DNA of 64,000 nt from Achromobacter sp. B7 (GTDB lineage Bacteria > Pseudomonadota > Gammaproteobacteria > Burkholderiales > Burkholderiaceae_B). The notes below the pieces were generated by a model. It was not told the origin of the DNA, did not search any database, and saw only the letters and a list, made by a program, of their open reading frames with translations. The stretch lies in contig NZ_CP032084.1 of NCBI RefSeq assembly GCF_003600685.1, positions 4,588,001 to 4,652,000 on the forward strand, in the 5' to 3' direction. Positions 43,169 to 53,724 of this stretch are shown one piece after another; within the stretch, counting starts at the first letter, position 1; every line of letters starts with the position of its first letter. Both the position numbers and the translations under genes were made by a program.

Positions 43169-44209
43169 TTACTTCCAGACGGGGGTGCCGTCGGCGGACT
43201 TGACTTCGCCCCAGGCGGCGCGGATTTCCTTGGTCACGGCTTCCGGCAGCGGCACGTAGTCCATGGCTTCGGCCGACTTGGCGCCGTTCTTGAACGCCCA
43301 GTCAAAGAATTCCAACACGGCCTTGCCTTGCGCCGGCTTGGCTTGCGACTTGTGCACCAGGATGAACGTGGCGGCGGTAACGGGCCACGAATCGGCGCCC
43401 GGCTCGTCGGTCAGGACCACGCCCATGCCCGGCGCGCCCTTCCAGTCGGCGTTGGCGGCCGCGGCAGCGAACGCCTTTTGCTCGGGCTGGACGAACTTGC
43501 CGGCCTTGTTTTGCAGTTGCGTCCAGGCCAGCTTGTTTTGCTTGGCGTAGGCGTATTCCACATAGCCGATCGAGTTCTTCAGCTGGCCGACGTAGGCGGC
43601 GACGCCTTCGTTGCCCTTGCCACCCTGGCCGGTGGGCCACTTGACGGCCTTGCCTTCACCAACTTGCGACTTCCAGTCAGCCGACACCTTGGACAGGTAG
43701 TTGGTCCAGCCGAAGGTGGTGCCCGAGCCGTCCGAACGGTGCACGACGATGATGTCGGCCGACGGCAGCTTGACGTCCGGGTTCAGCGCCTTGATGGCGT
43801 TGTCGTCCCACTTCTTGATCTTGCCCAGGAAGATGTCGGCCAGCACGGCGCCCGACAGCTTCAGCTTGCCCGGTTCCACGCCGTCGATGTTCACGACGGC
43901 CACGGTGCCGCCGATCACGGCCGGGAATTGCAGCAGGCCGTTCTTTTCCAGGTCAGCCGCCTTCATGGGATCGTCCGAGGCGCCGAAATCGACGGTCTTG
44001 GCGATGATCTGCTGTTGGCCGCCGCCCGAACCGATCGACTGGTAGTTGATCGCGTTGTTGGTGGCTGCCTTGTAGTCCGACGCCCACTTGGCGTAGATCG
44101 GGTACGGGAACGATGCGCCCGCGCCGGTCACATCGGCGGCCTGGACGGCGAAAACGGCGGCGCTCAGCGCAACGCCCACGGAAACTTGTTTGAAGACACG
44201 TTTGAACAT
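43169..44209 (-). CDS. pstS: Periplasmic phosphate-binding protein PstS
   Basis: The 346-residue protein has a signal peptide ending near VFAVQAADV and the phosphate-binding loops TGAGASFPYPIYAKW, GSGGGQQQI and VVHRSDGSGTTF. It delivers phosphate to PstCA. A Pho box lies 90 bp upstream, so PhoB should activate the operon at low phosphate. Confidence 0.97.
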   Translation of the reverse strand: MFKRVFKQVSVGVALSAAVFAVQAADVTGAGASFPYPIYAKWASDYKAATNNAINYQSIGSGGGQQQIIAKTVDFGASDDPMKAADLEKNGLLQFPAVIGGTVAVVNIDGVEPGKLKLSGAVLADIFLGKIKKWDDNAIKALNPDVKLPSADIIVVHRSDGSGTTFGWTNYLSKVSADWKSQVGEGKAVKWPTGQGGKGNEGVAAYVGQLKNSIGYVEYAYAKQNKLAWTQLQNKAGKFVQPEQKAFAAAAANADWKGAPGMGVVLTDEPGADSWPVTAATFILVHKSQAKPAQGKAVLEFFDWAFKNGAKSAEAMDYVPLPEAVTKEIRAAWGEVKSADGTPVWK

Positions 44210-44298
44210 CAGGGTTCCTTCTGTGCTCGTTAAAGGAGTCTAGTCAGGCTTTTTCTAGTGCCTGTCTTTCAGCGACCCTCGCATCTTAGGGGCCCAAC

Positions 44299-44316
44299 GT
44301 GACAAGATAGTGACAG
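44299..44316 (-). promoter_or_regulatory. Pho box upstream of pstS
   Basis: On the minus strand CTGTCACTATCTTGTCAC has two 7-bp PhoB direct repeats (CTGTCAC and TTGTCAC) with the normal 4-bp spacer. It is 90 bp before the pstS ATG. Confidence 0.85.
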
Positions 44317-44351
44317 TCACATACGCTTCATCAAGCGCTTTGCGCCCCGCT

Positions 44352-44392
44352 AAAAACGTCGCGGCCGCCCCGGAAATACCGGGGCGGCCGCG
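44352..44392 (-). terminator. Terminator of ppk1
   Basis: On the minus strand a 14-bp perfect stem (arms 44379-44392 and 44360-44373) around a 5-nt loop is followed by GACGTTTTTAG. It lies 37 bp after the ppk1 stop. Confidence 0.85.
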
Positions 44393-44428
44393 TTCGCTCA
44401 CGCAAAGGCCCTGTGGTCGGAACGGACG

Positions 44429-46516
44429 CTACACGCCCAGCTTTTCAATCAGGTATTGATGCAGATTGAAGGGCTCGCGCCGGCTTTTTACCCGGGTGTA
44501 ATCACCATCGGGCCGCTGCTGCCATGCCAATTGGTTATCGCGCAGCGCATAGGTGAACGCCTCGTCGATGACGCGTTTCTTTAACGCCTTGTCGTAGACC
44601 GGGAACGCGATTTCAACCCGGCGGAAGAAATTGCGGTCCATCCAGTCGGCCGACGACAGATACACCGTTTCCTCGCCGTCGGCGTAGAAATAGAAGACGC
44701 GGGAATGCTCCAGGAAGCGTCCCACAATGGACCGCACGCGGATATTCTCGGACAGCTCCGGCACGCCGGCCCGCAGCGCGCACACGCCCCGCACGATCAG
44801 GTCAATCTTCACGCCCGCCTGGCTGGCCTTGTAAAGCTCTTCGATGATCTGCTCTTCCAGCAGCGAATTCATCTTGGCCATGATGCGGGCGCGCTTGCCC
44901 GCCTTGGCCGCGCGGGCCTCTGCGCGTATCAGCGCCACCATCCCGTCGTGCATGGTGAAGGGCGATTGCATCAGCGCCTTCAGCGACCGTCGCGCGCCCA
45001 GGCCCGTCAGCTGCGCGAAGACCTTATCCATGTCCTCGCACAATTTCGGGTCGGCCGTCAGCAGGCCAAAGTCCGTGTACAGACGCGCGGTGCGCGGGTG
45101 GTAGTTGCCGGTGCCCAGGTGCGCATATCGGCGCAGGCGGCCTTTTTCGCGGCGCAGCACCACGGCCATCTTCGCGTGCGTTTTGTGGGCCACGACGCCA
45201 TAGACCACATGCGCCCCCACCTCTTCCAGCTTGGACGCCCAGTTGATGTTGGTCTGCTCGTCAAAGCGCGCCATCAATTCCACCACCACCGTCACTTCCT
45301 TGCCGGCGCGCGCCGCCGCCAGCAGGATCTTCATCAGCTCGGAGTCTTCACCGGTGCGGTAGATGGTCTGCTTGATGGCCATGACGTCGGGGTCCAGCGC
45401 CGCCGCCGTCAGGAAATCAATGACCGGCTGAAACGACTGGTACGGGTGGTGCAGCAGGCGGTCCTGCTGGGCCACGGCGTCGAACAGGTCTTGTGGTTTG
45501 TCGCCCACCTTGTCAAAAGGCGCAGGCACGGGCGCGCGGTATTCCGGGAACAGCAGGTCGGGTCGCAGATCGGAATTGCACAGCTGCATCAGACGCGACA
45601 GGTTCACCGGCCCGGGCACGCGGTACGTGTCTTCGGCCTTTAGCGAGAATTCGCGCTGAAGAAAGGTCTCCAGTTCCACCGGCGTCAGTTTGTCGATTTC
45701 CAGGCGCACGGCGGCGCCGAAATTGCGTTGCGACAACTCGCCTTGCAGGGCGTGGCGCAGGTTGGTGACTTCTTCCTCGTCCACGAACAGGTCGCTGTTG
45801 CGGGTCACGCGCCATTGGTAGCAGCCCAGCATTTCCAGGCCGGGAAACAGTTCGCCCACGAAGGCGCGCAGCAGCGACGTCAGCAAGATGAAGCCTTCCG
45901 GATGGCCGGAGAGTTCGGGCGGCATCTTGATCAGGCGCGGTAGCGCGCGCGGCGCCTGCACCACGGCAATCGACGCCTGACGCCCGAAGGCGTCGGCGCC
46001 GGCCAGCGACACGATGAAATTCAGGCTCTTGTTGTAGACACGAGGAAACGGATGCGCCGGGTCCAGCCCGATGGGGGTCAGCAGCGGCATCACATCGCGG
46101 TTGAACACGTCGCGCGCCCATTGCTGCTGCTCGGCATTCCATTCGGACGCGTGATGCAGGGTGATGCCCTCGGACTGCATGGCCGGCAGGATGGCGTCGT
46201 TAAGCAGGTTGTATTGCCGCGCCACCAGCTCGTGCACGGCCTGCTGGACGTTTTCAAACGCCTGATCGGGCGTCATGCCATCAGGGCCGACCAGGTTCGG
46301 CGACTGGCGCTGCTGCTCTTTCAAGCTGGAAATCCGGATTTCAAAGAACTCGTCCAGGTTCGAGCTGACGATACACACGTACCGCAGGCGCTCCAGCAGC
46401 GGCGTTTTCGGATCTTCCGCCATCGCAAGCACGCGTTCGTTGAATTTGAGCAGCGACAACTCACGATTCATGAGCAAGGGCTCGCCGGGCGGGCGTGTGG
46501 GCATACCGGATTCCAT
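44429..46516 (-). CDS. ppk1: Polyphosphate kinase Ppk1
   Basis: The 695-residue protein has the Ppk1 layout: N-terminal LLMNRELSLLKFNERVLAMAE, a middle domain with EVTVVVELMARFDEQTNIN, and the catalytic region with the phospho-His motif YAHLGTGNYHPRTARLYTD. It makes polyphosphate reversibly from ATP. A Pho box precedes it. The ATG at 46514-46516 is one of two close start codons; MPTRPPG at residue 5 is the alternative. Confidence 0.97.
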   Translation of the reverse strand: MESGMPTRPPGEPLLMNRELSLLKFNERVLAMAEDPKTPLLERLRYVCIVSSNLDEFFEIRISSLKEQQRQSPNLVGPDGMTPDQAFENVQQAVHELVARQYNLLNDAILPAMQSEGITLHHASEWNAEQQQWARDVFNRDVMPLLTPIGLDPAHPFPRVYNKSLNFIVSLAGADAFGRQASIAVVQAPRALPRLIKMPPELSGHPEGFILLTSLLRAFVGELFPGLEMLGCYQWRVTRNSDLFVDEEEVTNLRHALQGELSQRNFGAAVRLEIDKLTPVELETFLQREFSLKAEDTYRVPGPVNLSRLMQLCNSDLRPDLLFPEYRAPVPAPFDKVGDKPQDLFDAVAQQDRLLHHPYQSFQPVIDFLTAAALDPDVMAIKQTIYRTGEDSELMKILLAAARAGKEVTVVVELMARFDEQTNINWASKLEEVGAHVVYGVVAHKTHAKMAVVLRREKGRLRRYAHLGTGNYHPRTARLYTDFGLLTADPKLCEDMDKVFAQLTGLGARRSLKALMQSPFTMHDGMVALIRAEARAAKAGKRARIMAKMNSLLEEQIIEELYKASQAGVKIDLIVRGVCALRAGVPELSENIRVRSIVGRFLEHSRVFYFYADGEETVYLSSADWMDRNFFRRVEIAFPVYDKALKKRVIDEAFTYALRDNQLAWQQRPDGDYTRVKSRREPFNLHQYLIEKLGV

Positions 46517-46553
46517 ACGTTGGGAACAGAGCGTGGAGTTTTACTGCAAAAGA

Positions 46554-46571
46554 GTGACGGTTCTATGACAC
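46554..46571 (-). promoter_or_regulatory. Pho box upstream of ppk1
   Basis: On the minus strand GTGTCATAGAACCGTCAC matches the PhoB box (CTGTCAT-N4-CTGTCAC) with two differences. It lies 38 bp before the ppk1 start. Confidence 0.75.
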
Positions 46572-46727
46572 AAGTGCAAAACCGTAGCGTACGTCAAATT
46601 CGGGACATATAGCGCAACCGGATTATTCGGCCAAGCCCATGATCCACAAGCGAAAACCCGAATCTCAAGGCACTGTCACATGGGGTCTCTATAATCAGGC
46701 CACCTCAAAGCCTATATTACGAGCCGC

Positions 46728-48215
46728 ATGGATCAACTTCTGGCCGCGGTGGACCTCGGGTCCAACAGCTTTCGCCTCTCCATCGGACGCATCGTTCAAC
46801 AGGACGGTACGCCCCAGATTTACCAGATCGATCGTCTCAAGGAAACCGTCCGGCTTGCCGCCGGCCTGGATGCCGAGAAACGCTTGGGCGACGACGCCAT
46901 CGAGCGCGCCATCGCCGTCCTGGAGCGTTTTGGCGACCGCCTGCGCAGCTTCCACCCCAACCGGGTGCGCGCGGTTGCCACCAATACGTTTCGCGTCGCG
47001 CGCAACACGCGGGATTTCCTGCCGCGCGCGGAAGCCGCGCTTGGCTTTCCCATTGAAGTCATCGCCGGCCGTGAAGAAGCGCGCCTGATCTTCTCGGGCG
47101 TGGTCCACACCCTGCCCCCATCGCCCAACAAGCGCCTGGTCATCGACATTGGCGGCGGGTCCACCGAAGTCATCATCGGCAAGGGCCACGAGCCTGCCCT
47201 GATGTCCTCGTTGTACATGGGCTGCGTCAGCTACAGCCGCCAGTTTTTCTCGGATGGCGTTGTCGATGCGCACCAGATGAAGCAGGCCGAGCTGGCAGCG
47301 CGACGCGAAATCGAAGTCATCGCCAAGCAGTACCGCAAGATGGGCTGGAAAGAGGCCTATGGCTCGTCCGGCACCGCCAAGGCCCTGTTCGCCATCCTGA
47401 CCGAAAGCCGCTTTTCCGATCGCGGCATCACGCGCGCCGGGCTAGCCAAGCTGAAAGACCGCATCGTGCGTTCGGGCCGCGTCATCCCGTCAGAGCTGCC
47501 GGGCATCAAGATCGAGCGTTCCGATGTGCTGCCCGGCGGGCTGGCCATCATGACCGCGCTGTTCGACGAGCTTGGCATCGACGTCATGCACACGGGTGAC
47601 GGCGCATTGCGCCTGGGCGTGCTGTACGACCTGCTGGGCCGCGACGACGAGCACGACAAGCGCGACGAATCGGTACGCCAGTTCATGAAGCGCTATCACG
47701 TCGACGTCAACCAGGCGCGGCGCGTGCGCCACGCAGCGCTGACGCTGTTCGACGCCATGTTCCCCGAAGGCCCGGAACGCGCCGAACTTCGGCCGGCGTT
47801 GGGCTGGGCGGCTGACTTGCACGAAGTGGGCCTGTCGATCGCGCACAACGCGTATCACAAGCACACGGCGTACGTGCTTGAAAACGCCGACATGCCGGGC
47901 TTCTCGCGCGCCGACCAGCAGTTGCTGGCGCTACTGGCGCTGGGCCATCAAGGCAAGTTGACCAAGCTGGAACCGCTGATCCGCACGCGGCCGCAATGGA
48001 AAGCCATCCTGAGCCTGCGCCTGGCGGTATTGCTGTTCCGCCGCCGTGGCGAAATCGAACCGCTGCCGCTGACCGCGTCGGTGCGCGAAAACTCCATCGT
48101 GGTCCGGGTCAACCGGGAATGGCTGGCGCAACACCCCTTGAGCGACTTCACGCTACGTGCGGAAGAAGCCGAATGGAACAAGGTGGGCTTTTCGTTCGAA
48201 GTGCTGGAATTCTGA
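46728..48215 (+). CDS. ppx: Exopolyphosphatase Ppx/GppA family
   Basis: The 495-residue protein has the ASKHA fold of Ppx/GppA: LLAAVDLGSNSFRLSI, TNTFRVARN, and the GGGST phosphate loop in VIDIGGGSTEVIIG. The C-terminal HD-like domain is present. It removes phosphate from polyphosphate or pppGpp. It is divergent from ppk1; a TATAAT (46690-46695) suits its promoter and a CTGTCAC half-site at 46673 may be shared with PhoB control. It converges with olsB, and a strong terminator separates them. Confidence 0.95.
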   Translation: MDQLLAAVDLGSNSFRLSIGRIVQQDGTPQIYQIDRLKETVRLAAGLDAEKRLGDDAIERAIAVLERFGDRLRSFHPNRVRAVATNTFRVARNTRDFLPRAEAALGFPIEVIAGREEARLIFSGVVHTLPPSPNKRLVIDIGGGSTEVIIGKGHEPALMSSLYMGCVSYSRQFFSDGVVDAHQMKQAELAARREIEVIAKQYRKMGWKEAYGSSGTAKALFAILTESRFSDRGITRAGLAKLKDRIVRSGRVIPSELPGIKIERSDVLPGGLAIMTALFDELGIDVMHTGDGALRLGVLYDLLGRDDEHDKRDESVRQFMKRYHVDVNQARRVRHAALTLFDAMFPEGPERAELRPALGWAADLHEVGLSIAHNAYHKHTAYVLENADMPGFSRADQQLLALLALGHQGKLTKLEPLIRTRPQWKAILSLRLAVLLFRRRGEIEPLPLTASVRENSIVVRVNREWLAQHPLSDFTLRAEEAEWNKVGFSFEVLEF

Positions 48216-48242
48216 CAGCGCAATTCCGGCGCGTTGGCAACA

Positions 48243-48277
48243 AAAAGGGCAATGGCGCTGGCGCCATTGCCCTTTTT
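48243..48277. terminator. Bidirectional terminator between ppx and olsB
   Basis: AAAAGGGCAATGGCG, loop CTGG, and CGCCATTGCCCTTTT form a long perfect stem flanked by A and T runs, so it works on both strands of this convergent pair. Confidence 0.9.
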
Positions 48278-48392
48278 TAAAACAAAGACAGATCCGTCTG
48301 ACGGCGCAGCTGCTTGAGTTCAAGCCGCAAAGGCCGCGTGGCCCGCCGTATCAATCTGATTTTCATTCGGCGGAACAGGCGGCGCATGATGA

Positions 48393-49199
48393 TCAGCGCT
48401 GGCCGTTCAGGGCCGCGGGCTGGTCCAGCCCGAAGTGGCGGCGATAGCGCTCGTCCATGCGCTCCATTTTCAGCAGCACCGGGAAGTCGGCGGCGTTGAA
48501 GTCCGGGTCCCAGGCGGGTTCGCCACAGACCTTGGCGCCCAGCTTCAGATACCCCTTGATCAGTGGCGGCACGCGGGCCGGCAGCGTGCTGTTCAGCTTT
48601 TCAACCGGGTAACGGTGCAGCGGGGTCACGTGGGGATCGCCGCCCTGGGGCAGTTGCGGCATGATCGTGCGCCACACTTCGGCGGCGGTCACACCGTCAT
48701 CGCGCAGGCTGACGCTGGCGCAGCCCAGCACGTATTCGTAGCCGCCGCGTCGCAGGTATTCCGTCAGGCCGGACCACAGCAGCATGATCACCGCGCCGTT
48801 GCGGTAGTCGGAATGGGTGCACGAGCGGCCGACTTCAACCAGCTGGTCGCGAATCGGGCCCAGCCCGGAAAGATCGAACTCCGACTGCGCGTAGTAGCCG
48901 CCGGCTTCCCGCGCTTTTTCCGGCGTCAGGATGCGATAGGTGCCGACGACGCGGCCCGTATCCATTTCGCGCACCATCAGATGTTCGCAATAGGGGTCGA
49001 AGCGGTCATGCTCGATACCGTCATGCGCGTCGGGAAACACCGCGCCCATGTCCTCGGTGAAGACGTCGTAGCGCAGACGTTGGATCTGCTCGATTTCTTC
49101 AGCCGTGCGCGCCAGGCCTACCGCCAACACTTTCGGGGAGTTGCCCATCCAGGGTTCGGCGGGTTTACGGCTTGGGGTGGTGCGTGCTAATTCCAGCAT
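48393..49199 (-). CDS. olsB: OlsB-like N-acyltransferase (GNAT fold)
   Basis: The 268-residue protein has the N-acyltransferase pattern RLRYDVFTEDMGAVFP, RVVGTYRILTPEKA, EVGRSCTHSDYRNGAVIMLLW and YVLGCASV. Family members add a 3-hydroxyacyl chain from acyl carrier protein to ornithine in ornithine lipid synthesis. The hemolysin-like subgroup is close and cannot be excluded. No olsA acyltransferase is adjacent. Confidence 0.8.
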   Translation of the reverse strand: MLELARTTPSRKPAEPWMGNSPKVLAVGLARTAEEIEQIQRLRYDVFTEDMGAVFPDAHDGIEHDRFDPYCEHLMVREMDTGRVVGTYRILTPEKAREAGGYYAQSEFDLSGLGPIRDQLVEVGRSCTHSDYRNGAVIMLLWSGLTEYLRRGGYEYVLGCASVSLRDDGVTAAEVWRTIMPQLPQGGDPHVTPLHRYPVEKLNSTLPARVPPLIKGYLKLGAKVCGEPAWDPDFNAADFPVLLKMERMDERYRRHFGLDQPAALNGQR

Positions 49200-49357
49200 T
49201 GCGCGTAGCTCCTAGAGAGTCCGGTCAGTTTGGACGCCCTGTATGTCAAAGACTTGACCAATATGTTACGTGACTATGAAGTTTAGTTCGGGGGAGATGG
49301 GTCAACTTTAGGCGAATCTCGACAAAACTTTACAATTGAATACCAAGCCCGAATGCA

Positions 49358-49395
49358 GAAAAGCCACCCACCGAGACTCGGTGGATGGCTTTTTC
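49358..49395 (-). terminator. Terminator after glmM
   Basis: AAAAGCCACCCACCGA, loop, TCGGTGGATGGCTTTTT: one mismatch in a 16-bp stem, with T runs on both strands. It ends the ftsH-folP-glmM transcript 20 bp past glmM. Confidence 0.9.
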
Positions 49396-49414
49396 TAAAG
49401 CGGCTGGGCCGGGC

Positions 49415-50758
49415 TCAGGCCAGGCTGGCGGCGAGCTTCTCTGCGGAGGAAACGGCAAGGGATTCATCTTCAGCTTCGACCATCAGGCGAAGCTTCGGTT
49501 CAGTGCCCGATGCGCGGATCAGGATGCGGCCACGGCCGTTCAGTTCGGCCTCGACGGCGGCACGGGCGGCGGTCAGGCCAGGATGCGTTTTCCAGTCCTG
49601 GCCCGGGGTCAACGGCACATTGATCATCTTCTGCGGGTACATGCGCAGGTCGCGCACCCACTCGGCCATCGTCGTATTGCCGCGACGCAATGCGGTCAGC
49701 ACCTGCAGGGCGGCGATAATGCCGTCGCCCGTGGAGTGGCAATCCAGGCACAGCAGGTGGCCCGAGCTTTCGCCGCCGTACTGCCAGCCGCGCGCCTGCA
49801 TCTGTTCCAGCACGTAGCGGTCGCCCACGTTGGCGCGCTCGAAACCAACGCCCAGGCGCTGCATTTCGCGCTCGAAACCGAAGTTGGTCATCAGCGTGCC
49901 CACCACGCCGTCGACCTTGCCGCGCTGCATGCGCTCGCGGACGATGGCGTAAAGCAATTCGTCGCCGTTGTAGATGCGGCCTTCGCCATCAACCACTTGC
50001 AGACGGTCGGCGTCGCCATCCAGGGCAACGCCCAGATGCGCGCCACGCGCCTGCACTTCCTTGGCCAGGGACTCGGGGTGCAGCGCGCCCACGCCCTTGT
50101 TGATGTTGAAGCCGTCCGGATGCACGCCGATGGCATGCACTTCGGCGCCCAGTTCGCGGAACACATGGGGGGCGATGTTGTAGGCGGCGCCATGGGCGGC
50201 GTCTACCACGATCTTCATCCCGTTCAAGTCCAGGTCGTTGGGGAAGGTGCTCTTGCAGAATTCAATGTAGCGGCCCTGCGAGTCCGACATGCGGCGGGCG
50301 CGGCCCAGGCCTTCAGAGCTGACGCAGCCCAGCGGCTCGTCCAGCGCGGCTTCGATGGCGGCTTCGATTTCGTCCGGCAGCTTCATGCCCTGCGCCGAGA
50401 AAAACTTGATGCCGTTGTCCTGGTACGGATTGTGGGAAGCACTGATCACGATGCCGGCCACCAGGCGCAGCGCGCGGGTCAGGTACGCAACGGCCGGCGT
50501 CGGGATCGGGCCGGCCAGCAGCACGTCGATGCCCGCAGCCGACAAACCGGCTTCCAGCGCGGATTCCAGCATGTAGCCGGAAATGCGCGTGTCCTTGCCG
50601 ATGACCACTTGCGGGCGGCTGCCGCCGCGTCCGGCGTGCTCGCGCGCCAGCACACGGCCGGCCGCATAACCCAGGCGCAGGGCGAACTCGGCATTGATGA
50701 CCGGGCCGCCTACTTCACCGCGCACCCCATCGGTGCCGAAATACTTGCGTTGACTCAT
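49415..50758 (-). CDS. glmM: Phosphoglucosamine mutase GlmM
   Basis: I start at [14 protein letters not shown] (ATG 50756-50758), which overlaps the folP stop by four bases; a longer frame to 50791 is unlikely. The 447-residue enzyme has the phospho-Ser loop [14 protein letters not shown], the metal site DGDADR and the C-terminal [10 protein letters not shown] phosphate loop. It converts glucosamine-6-P to glucosamine-1-P for peptidoglycan and LPS. Last gene of the ftsH-folP-glmM operon. Confidence 0.97.
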   Translation of the reverse strand: MSQRKYFGTDGVRGEVGGPVINAEFALRLGYAAGRVLAREHAGRGGSRPQVVIGKDTRISGYMLESALEAGLSAAGIDVLLAGPIPTPAVAYLTRALRLVAGIVISASHNPYQDNGIKFFSAQGMKLPDEIEAAIEAALDEPLGCVSSEGLGRARRMSDSQGRYIEFCKSTFPNDLDLNGMKIVVDAAHGAAYNIAPHVFRELGAEVHAIGVHPDGFNINKGVGALHPESLAKEVQARGAHLGVALDGDADRLQVVDGEGRIYNGDELLYAIVRERMQRGKVDGVVGTLMTNFGFEREMQRLGVGFERANVGDRYVLEQMQARGWQYGGESSGHLLCLDCHSTGDGIIAALQVLTALRRGNTTMAEWVRDLRMYPQKMINVPLTPGQDWKTHPGLTAARAAVEAELNGRGRILIRASGTEPKLRLMVEAEDESLAVSSAEKLAASLA

Positions 50759-51600
50759 GAACTGATTGCTCCTTGTTCGGCCGCATGCCATACCTTAAGG
50801 GCATCAACGGTGGCGGCAACATCGTGCACACGCACGATGGAGGCGCCCCGCGACACGCAGGCAAGCGCTGCGGCGATGCTGCCGGGCAGCCGGTCGCCGA
50901 CCGGTCGGCCCGTGGCCTGCCCGATCATGTTTTTACGCGACAGGCCGATCAGCAATGGATAGCCACCGCTGCGCAAGCTGGACAGCCGACGCAGCAACTG
51001 GAAATTCTGGTCTGCCGTCTTGCCGAAGCCGAAACCCGGGTCCAGCACGATACGGCGGGGGTCAACCCAGGCGGCACGCAGCTTCTGCGCGCGCGAACCT
51101 AGGAAAAGTCCGATTTCACCGATCAGGTCGGTGTATTCGGGGCGCGCGGCCTGCATGGTGCGAGGCTCGCCCTTCATGTGCATCACGCACAGCCCGCAGC
51201 GCGATTGCGCTACCGCCTCGATGGCGCCGGGCTGTCTGAAGCCATAGATGTCGTTGATCATGTCGGCCCCCGCATCGAGCGTGGCGCGCATGACTTCGGG
51301 CTTGAAGGTGTCGATGGACAGCGGCACGCCGCAATCTCGCAGGGCCTCGATCACGGGCAACAGCCTATCAAGCTCGTGCGTGATGGACACCGGGTCGGCG
51401 CCCGGCCGCGTCGATTCGCCGCCCAGGTCAAGGATCTGGGCGCCTTCTTCGATCAGTTGGCGCGCGTGCGCCACCGCGGAATCCGTATCGTCGTGCTGGC
51501 CGCCGTCGGAAAACGAGTCCGGCGTGACATTGACGATACCCATGACAAGCGGGCGCTCGAGATCAAACTCGAAGCGCCCGCAAAGGAAGTTATTTGCCAT
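50755..51600 (-). CDS. folP: Dihydropteroate synthase FolP
   Basis: The 281-residue TIM barrel has [26 protein letters not shown], the sulfonamide/pABA-site region and GLSRKNMIG. It joins pterin pyrophosphate to p-aminobenzoate in folate synthesis. Middle gene of the operon, 18 bp after ftsH. Confidence 0.96.
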   Translation of the reverse strand: MANNFLCGRFEFDLERPLVMGIVNVTPDSFSDGGQHDDTDSAVAHARQLIEEGAQILDLGGESTRPGADPVSITHELDRLLPVIEALRDCGVPLSIDTFKPEVMRATLDAGADMINDIYGFRQPGAIEAVAQSRCGLCVMHMKGEPRTMQAARPEYTDLIGEIGLFLGSRAQKLRAAWVDPRRIVLDPGFGFGKTADQNFQLLRRLSSLRSGGYPLLIGLSRKNMIGQATGRPVGDRLPGSIAAALACVSRGASIVRVHDVAATVDALKVWHAAEQGAISS

Positions 51601-51618
51601 AACTCAGGACAAAAAACC

Positions 51619-53508
51619 TCAGACTGCTGCAGCCGTGCTGCCGCCAGCCGCCAGCCCGGTGCTGGGCGGCGTGTCCGTCGAGTCCGACGGACCTTGCGGC
51701 GTTTTCGGGGGACGCGGAGGACGGCCCTCGATGATGTCGTTGATCTGGTCGGCGTCGATGGTTTCCCATTCGAGCAGCGCGGCCGTCATGACTTCGACCT
51801 TGTCGCGATTGTCTTCCAGGATCTTGCGCGCGACTTGGTATTGCTCGTCGATGATGCGGCGGATCTCGGTGTCCACCTTCTGCATGGTGGCTTCGGACAT
51901 GTGCGTCGTCTTGGTGACGCTGCGGCCCAGGAACACTTCGCCTTCGTTCTCGGCATAGACCATCGGGCCCAGCTCGTCCGTCATGCCGTAGCGGGTGACG
52001 ATGTCGCGGGCGATGGCGGTGGCGCGTTCGAAGTCGTTCGAGGCGCCCGTCGTCATCTGGTCCATGAACAGTTCTTCGGCGATACGGCCACCGAACAGCA
52101 CGGCGATGGTGGACAGCAAGCGGCCCTTGTCCATGCTGTAGCGGTCGGTTTCCGGCAACTGCATCGTCACGCCCAGCGCACGGCCACGCGGAATGATGGT
52201 GACCTTGTGGACCGGGTCAGTCTTGGGCAGCAGGCGGGCAACGATCGCGTGGCCGGACTCGTGGTACGCGGTGTTCTTGCGTTCCTCTTCGGGCATGACG
52301 ATCGAGCGGCGCTCGGCGCCCATGATGATCTTGTCCTTGGCCTTTTCGAAGTCGGACATATCCACCGTGCGGCCATTGCGGCGGGCGGCGAACAGCGCGG
52401 CTTCGTTGACCAGGTTGGCCAGGTCGGCGCCCGAGAAACCGGGGCAGCCGCGCGCCAGGATGGTCGCGTCGACGTTAGGCGACAGCGGAACCTTGCGCAT
52501 GTGGACTTTCAGGATCTGCTCGCGGCCACGGATATCGGGCAGCGGCACCACGACTTGACGGTCGAAACGGCCCGGACGCAGCAGCGCCGGATCAAGCACG
52601 TCGGGACGGTTGGTTGCGGCGATCACGATGACGCCCTGGCCGGATTCAAAGCCGTCCATTTCAACCAGCATCTGGTTCAGCGTTTGTTCGCGTTCGTCGT
52701 TGCCGCCACCCAGGCCGGCGCCGCGCTGACGGCCCACTGCATCGATTTCGTCGATGAAGATGATGCAAGGCGCGTGCTTCTTGGCGTTTTCGAACATGTC
52801 GCGGACACGGGCCGCGCCCACGCCGACGAACATTTCAACGAAGTCCGAACCCGAGATGCTGAAGAACGGTACCTTGGCTTCGCCGGCGATGGCCTTGGCC
52901 AGCAGCGTCTTGCCGGTACCCGGCGAGCCCACCATCAGCACGCCACGGGGAATGCGGCCGCCCAGCTTTTGGAACTTGCTGGGGTCGCGCAGGAAGTCGA
53001 CCAGTTCCTGGACGTCTTCCTTGGCTTCATCGCAGCCGGCAACGTCGGCAAAGGTGATTTGATTGGTGTTTTCGTCGAGCATGCGAGCGCGCGATTTGCC
53101 GAAGCTGAAGGCTCCGCCCTTACCGCCGCCCTGCATCTGTCGCATGAAGAAAACCCATACGCCGATCAACAGCAGCATGGGGAACCACGACACGAAGATG
53201 CTCATCAGGAGCGATTGCTCTTCACGCGGCTTGCCTGAGACCTGGACGCCGTACTTCAGCAGATCGGAGACCATCCAGAGGTCGCCGGGCGAAGTCAGCG
53301 TATAGGCGCGGCCCGCGTCCGGGGTGACGTACAGCACGTCGCCCTGAACGTCGACCTTGCGGATACGTCCCGCCTTGGCGTCGTCCATGAACTGCGTGTA
53401 GGTCACGCCGTCCTGGGTCTGAGCGCGTCCGTCGAACTGTTTGAAGACGGTGAACAGCACCAGGGCTATCACCATCCAGACAGCGACTTTCGAAAATGAA
53501 TTATTCAA
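51619..53508 (-). CDS. ftsH: ATP-dependent membrane protease FtsH
   Basis: I start at the TTG at 53506-53508 (reading [13 protein letters not shown]), with AGGAG 7 bases upstream; upstream codons would add a non-conserved leader. The 629-residue protein has two membrane helices, Walker A GSPGTGKT, Walker B IIFIDEID, the arginine-finger region and the zinc site HESGHAIV (usually HEAGH). It degrades LpxC, sigma-32 and damaged membrane proteins as a hexamer. It heads the operon with folP and glmM. Confidence 0.96.
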   Translation of the reverse strand: MNNSFSKVAVWMVIALVLFTVFKQFDGRAQTQDGVTYTQFMDDAKAGRIRKVDVQGDVLYVTPDAGRAYTLTSPGDLWMVSDLLKYGVQVSGKPREEQSLLMSIFVSWFPMLLLIGVWVFFMRQMQGGGKGGAFSFGKSRARMLDENTNQITFADVAGCDEAKEDVQELVDFLRDPSKFQKLGGRIPRGVLMVGSPGTGKTLLAKAIAGEAKVPFFSISGSDFVEMFVGVGAARVRDMFENAKKHAPCIIFIDEIDAVGRQRGAGLGGGNDEREQTLNQMLVEMDGFESGQGVIVIAATNRPDVLDPALLRPGRFDRQVVVPLPDIRGREQILKVHMRKVPLSPNVDATILARGCPGFSGADLANLVNEAALFAARRNGRTVDMSDFEKAKDKIIMGAERRSIVMPEEERKNTAYHESGHAIVARLLPKTDPVHKVTIIPRGRALGVTMQLPETDRYSMDKGRLLSTIAVLFGGRIAEELFMDQMTTGASNDFERATAIARDIVTRYGMTDELGPMVYAENEGEVFLGRSVTKTTHMSEATMQKVDTEIRRIIDEQYQVARKILEDNRDKVEVMTAALLEWETIDADQINDIIEGRPPRPPKTPQGPSDSTDTPPSTGLAAGGSTAAAV

Positions 53509-53724
53509 GGTCGATCTCCTGCTTTCGATTCCGACCGGCAACCGCGCACCCGCATATGGCACAGTCACAAGTATGTCAATAGCCCATTCTACCCTGTTGG
53601 ACCCGATTGCGTCCTGGGATCCCTGGGGTCCGTGTAGTTACGTCTGATTTGTCGTTATGGTGGTCGTTGTCTCGGCAAGCAGGTAAGTTCTTTGGGGTTC
53701 CAAGGCAGCATGCCCAGGCCCGGG

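Noticed and set aside
51178..53238. 686-residue plus-strand frame opposite folP and ftsH
   Set aside because: Antisense shadow of GC-rich genes; ftsH and folP are unmistakable on the other strand.
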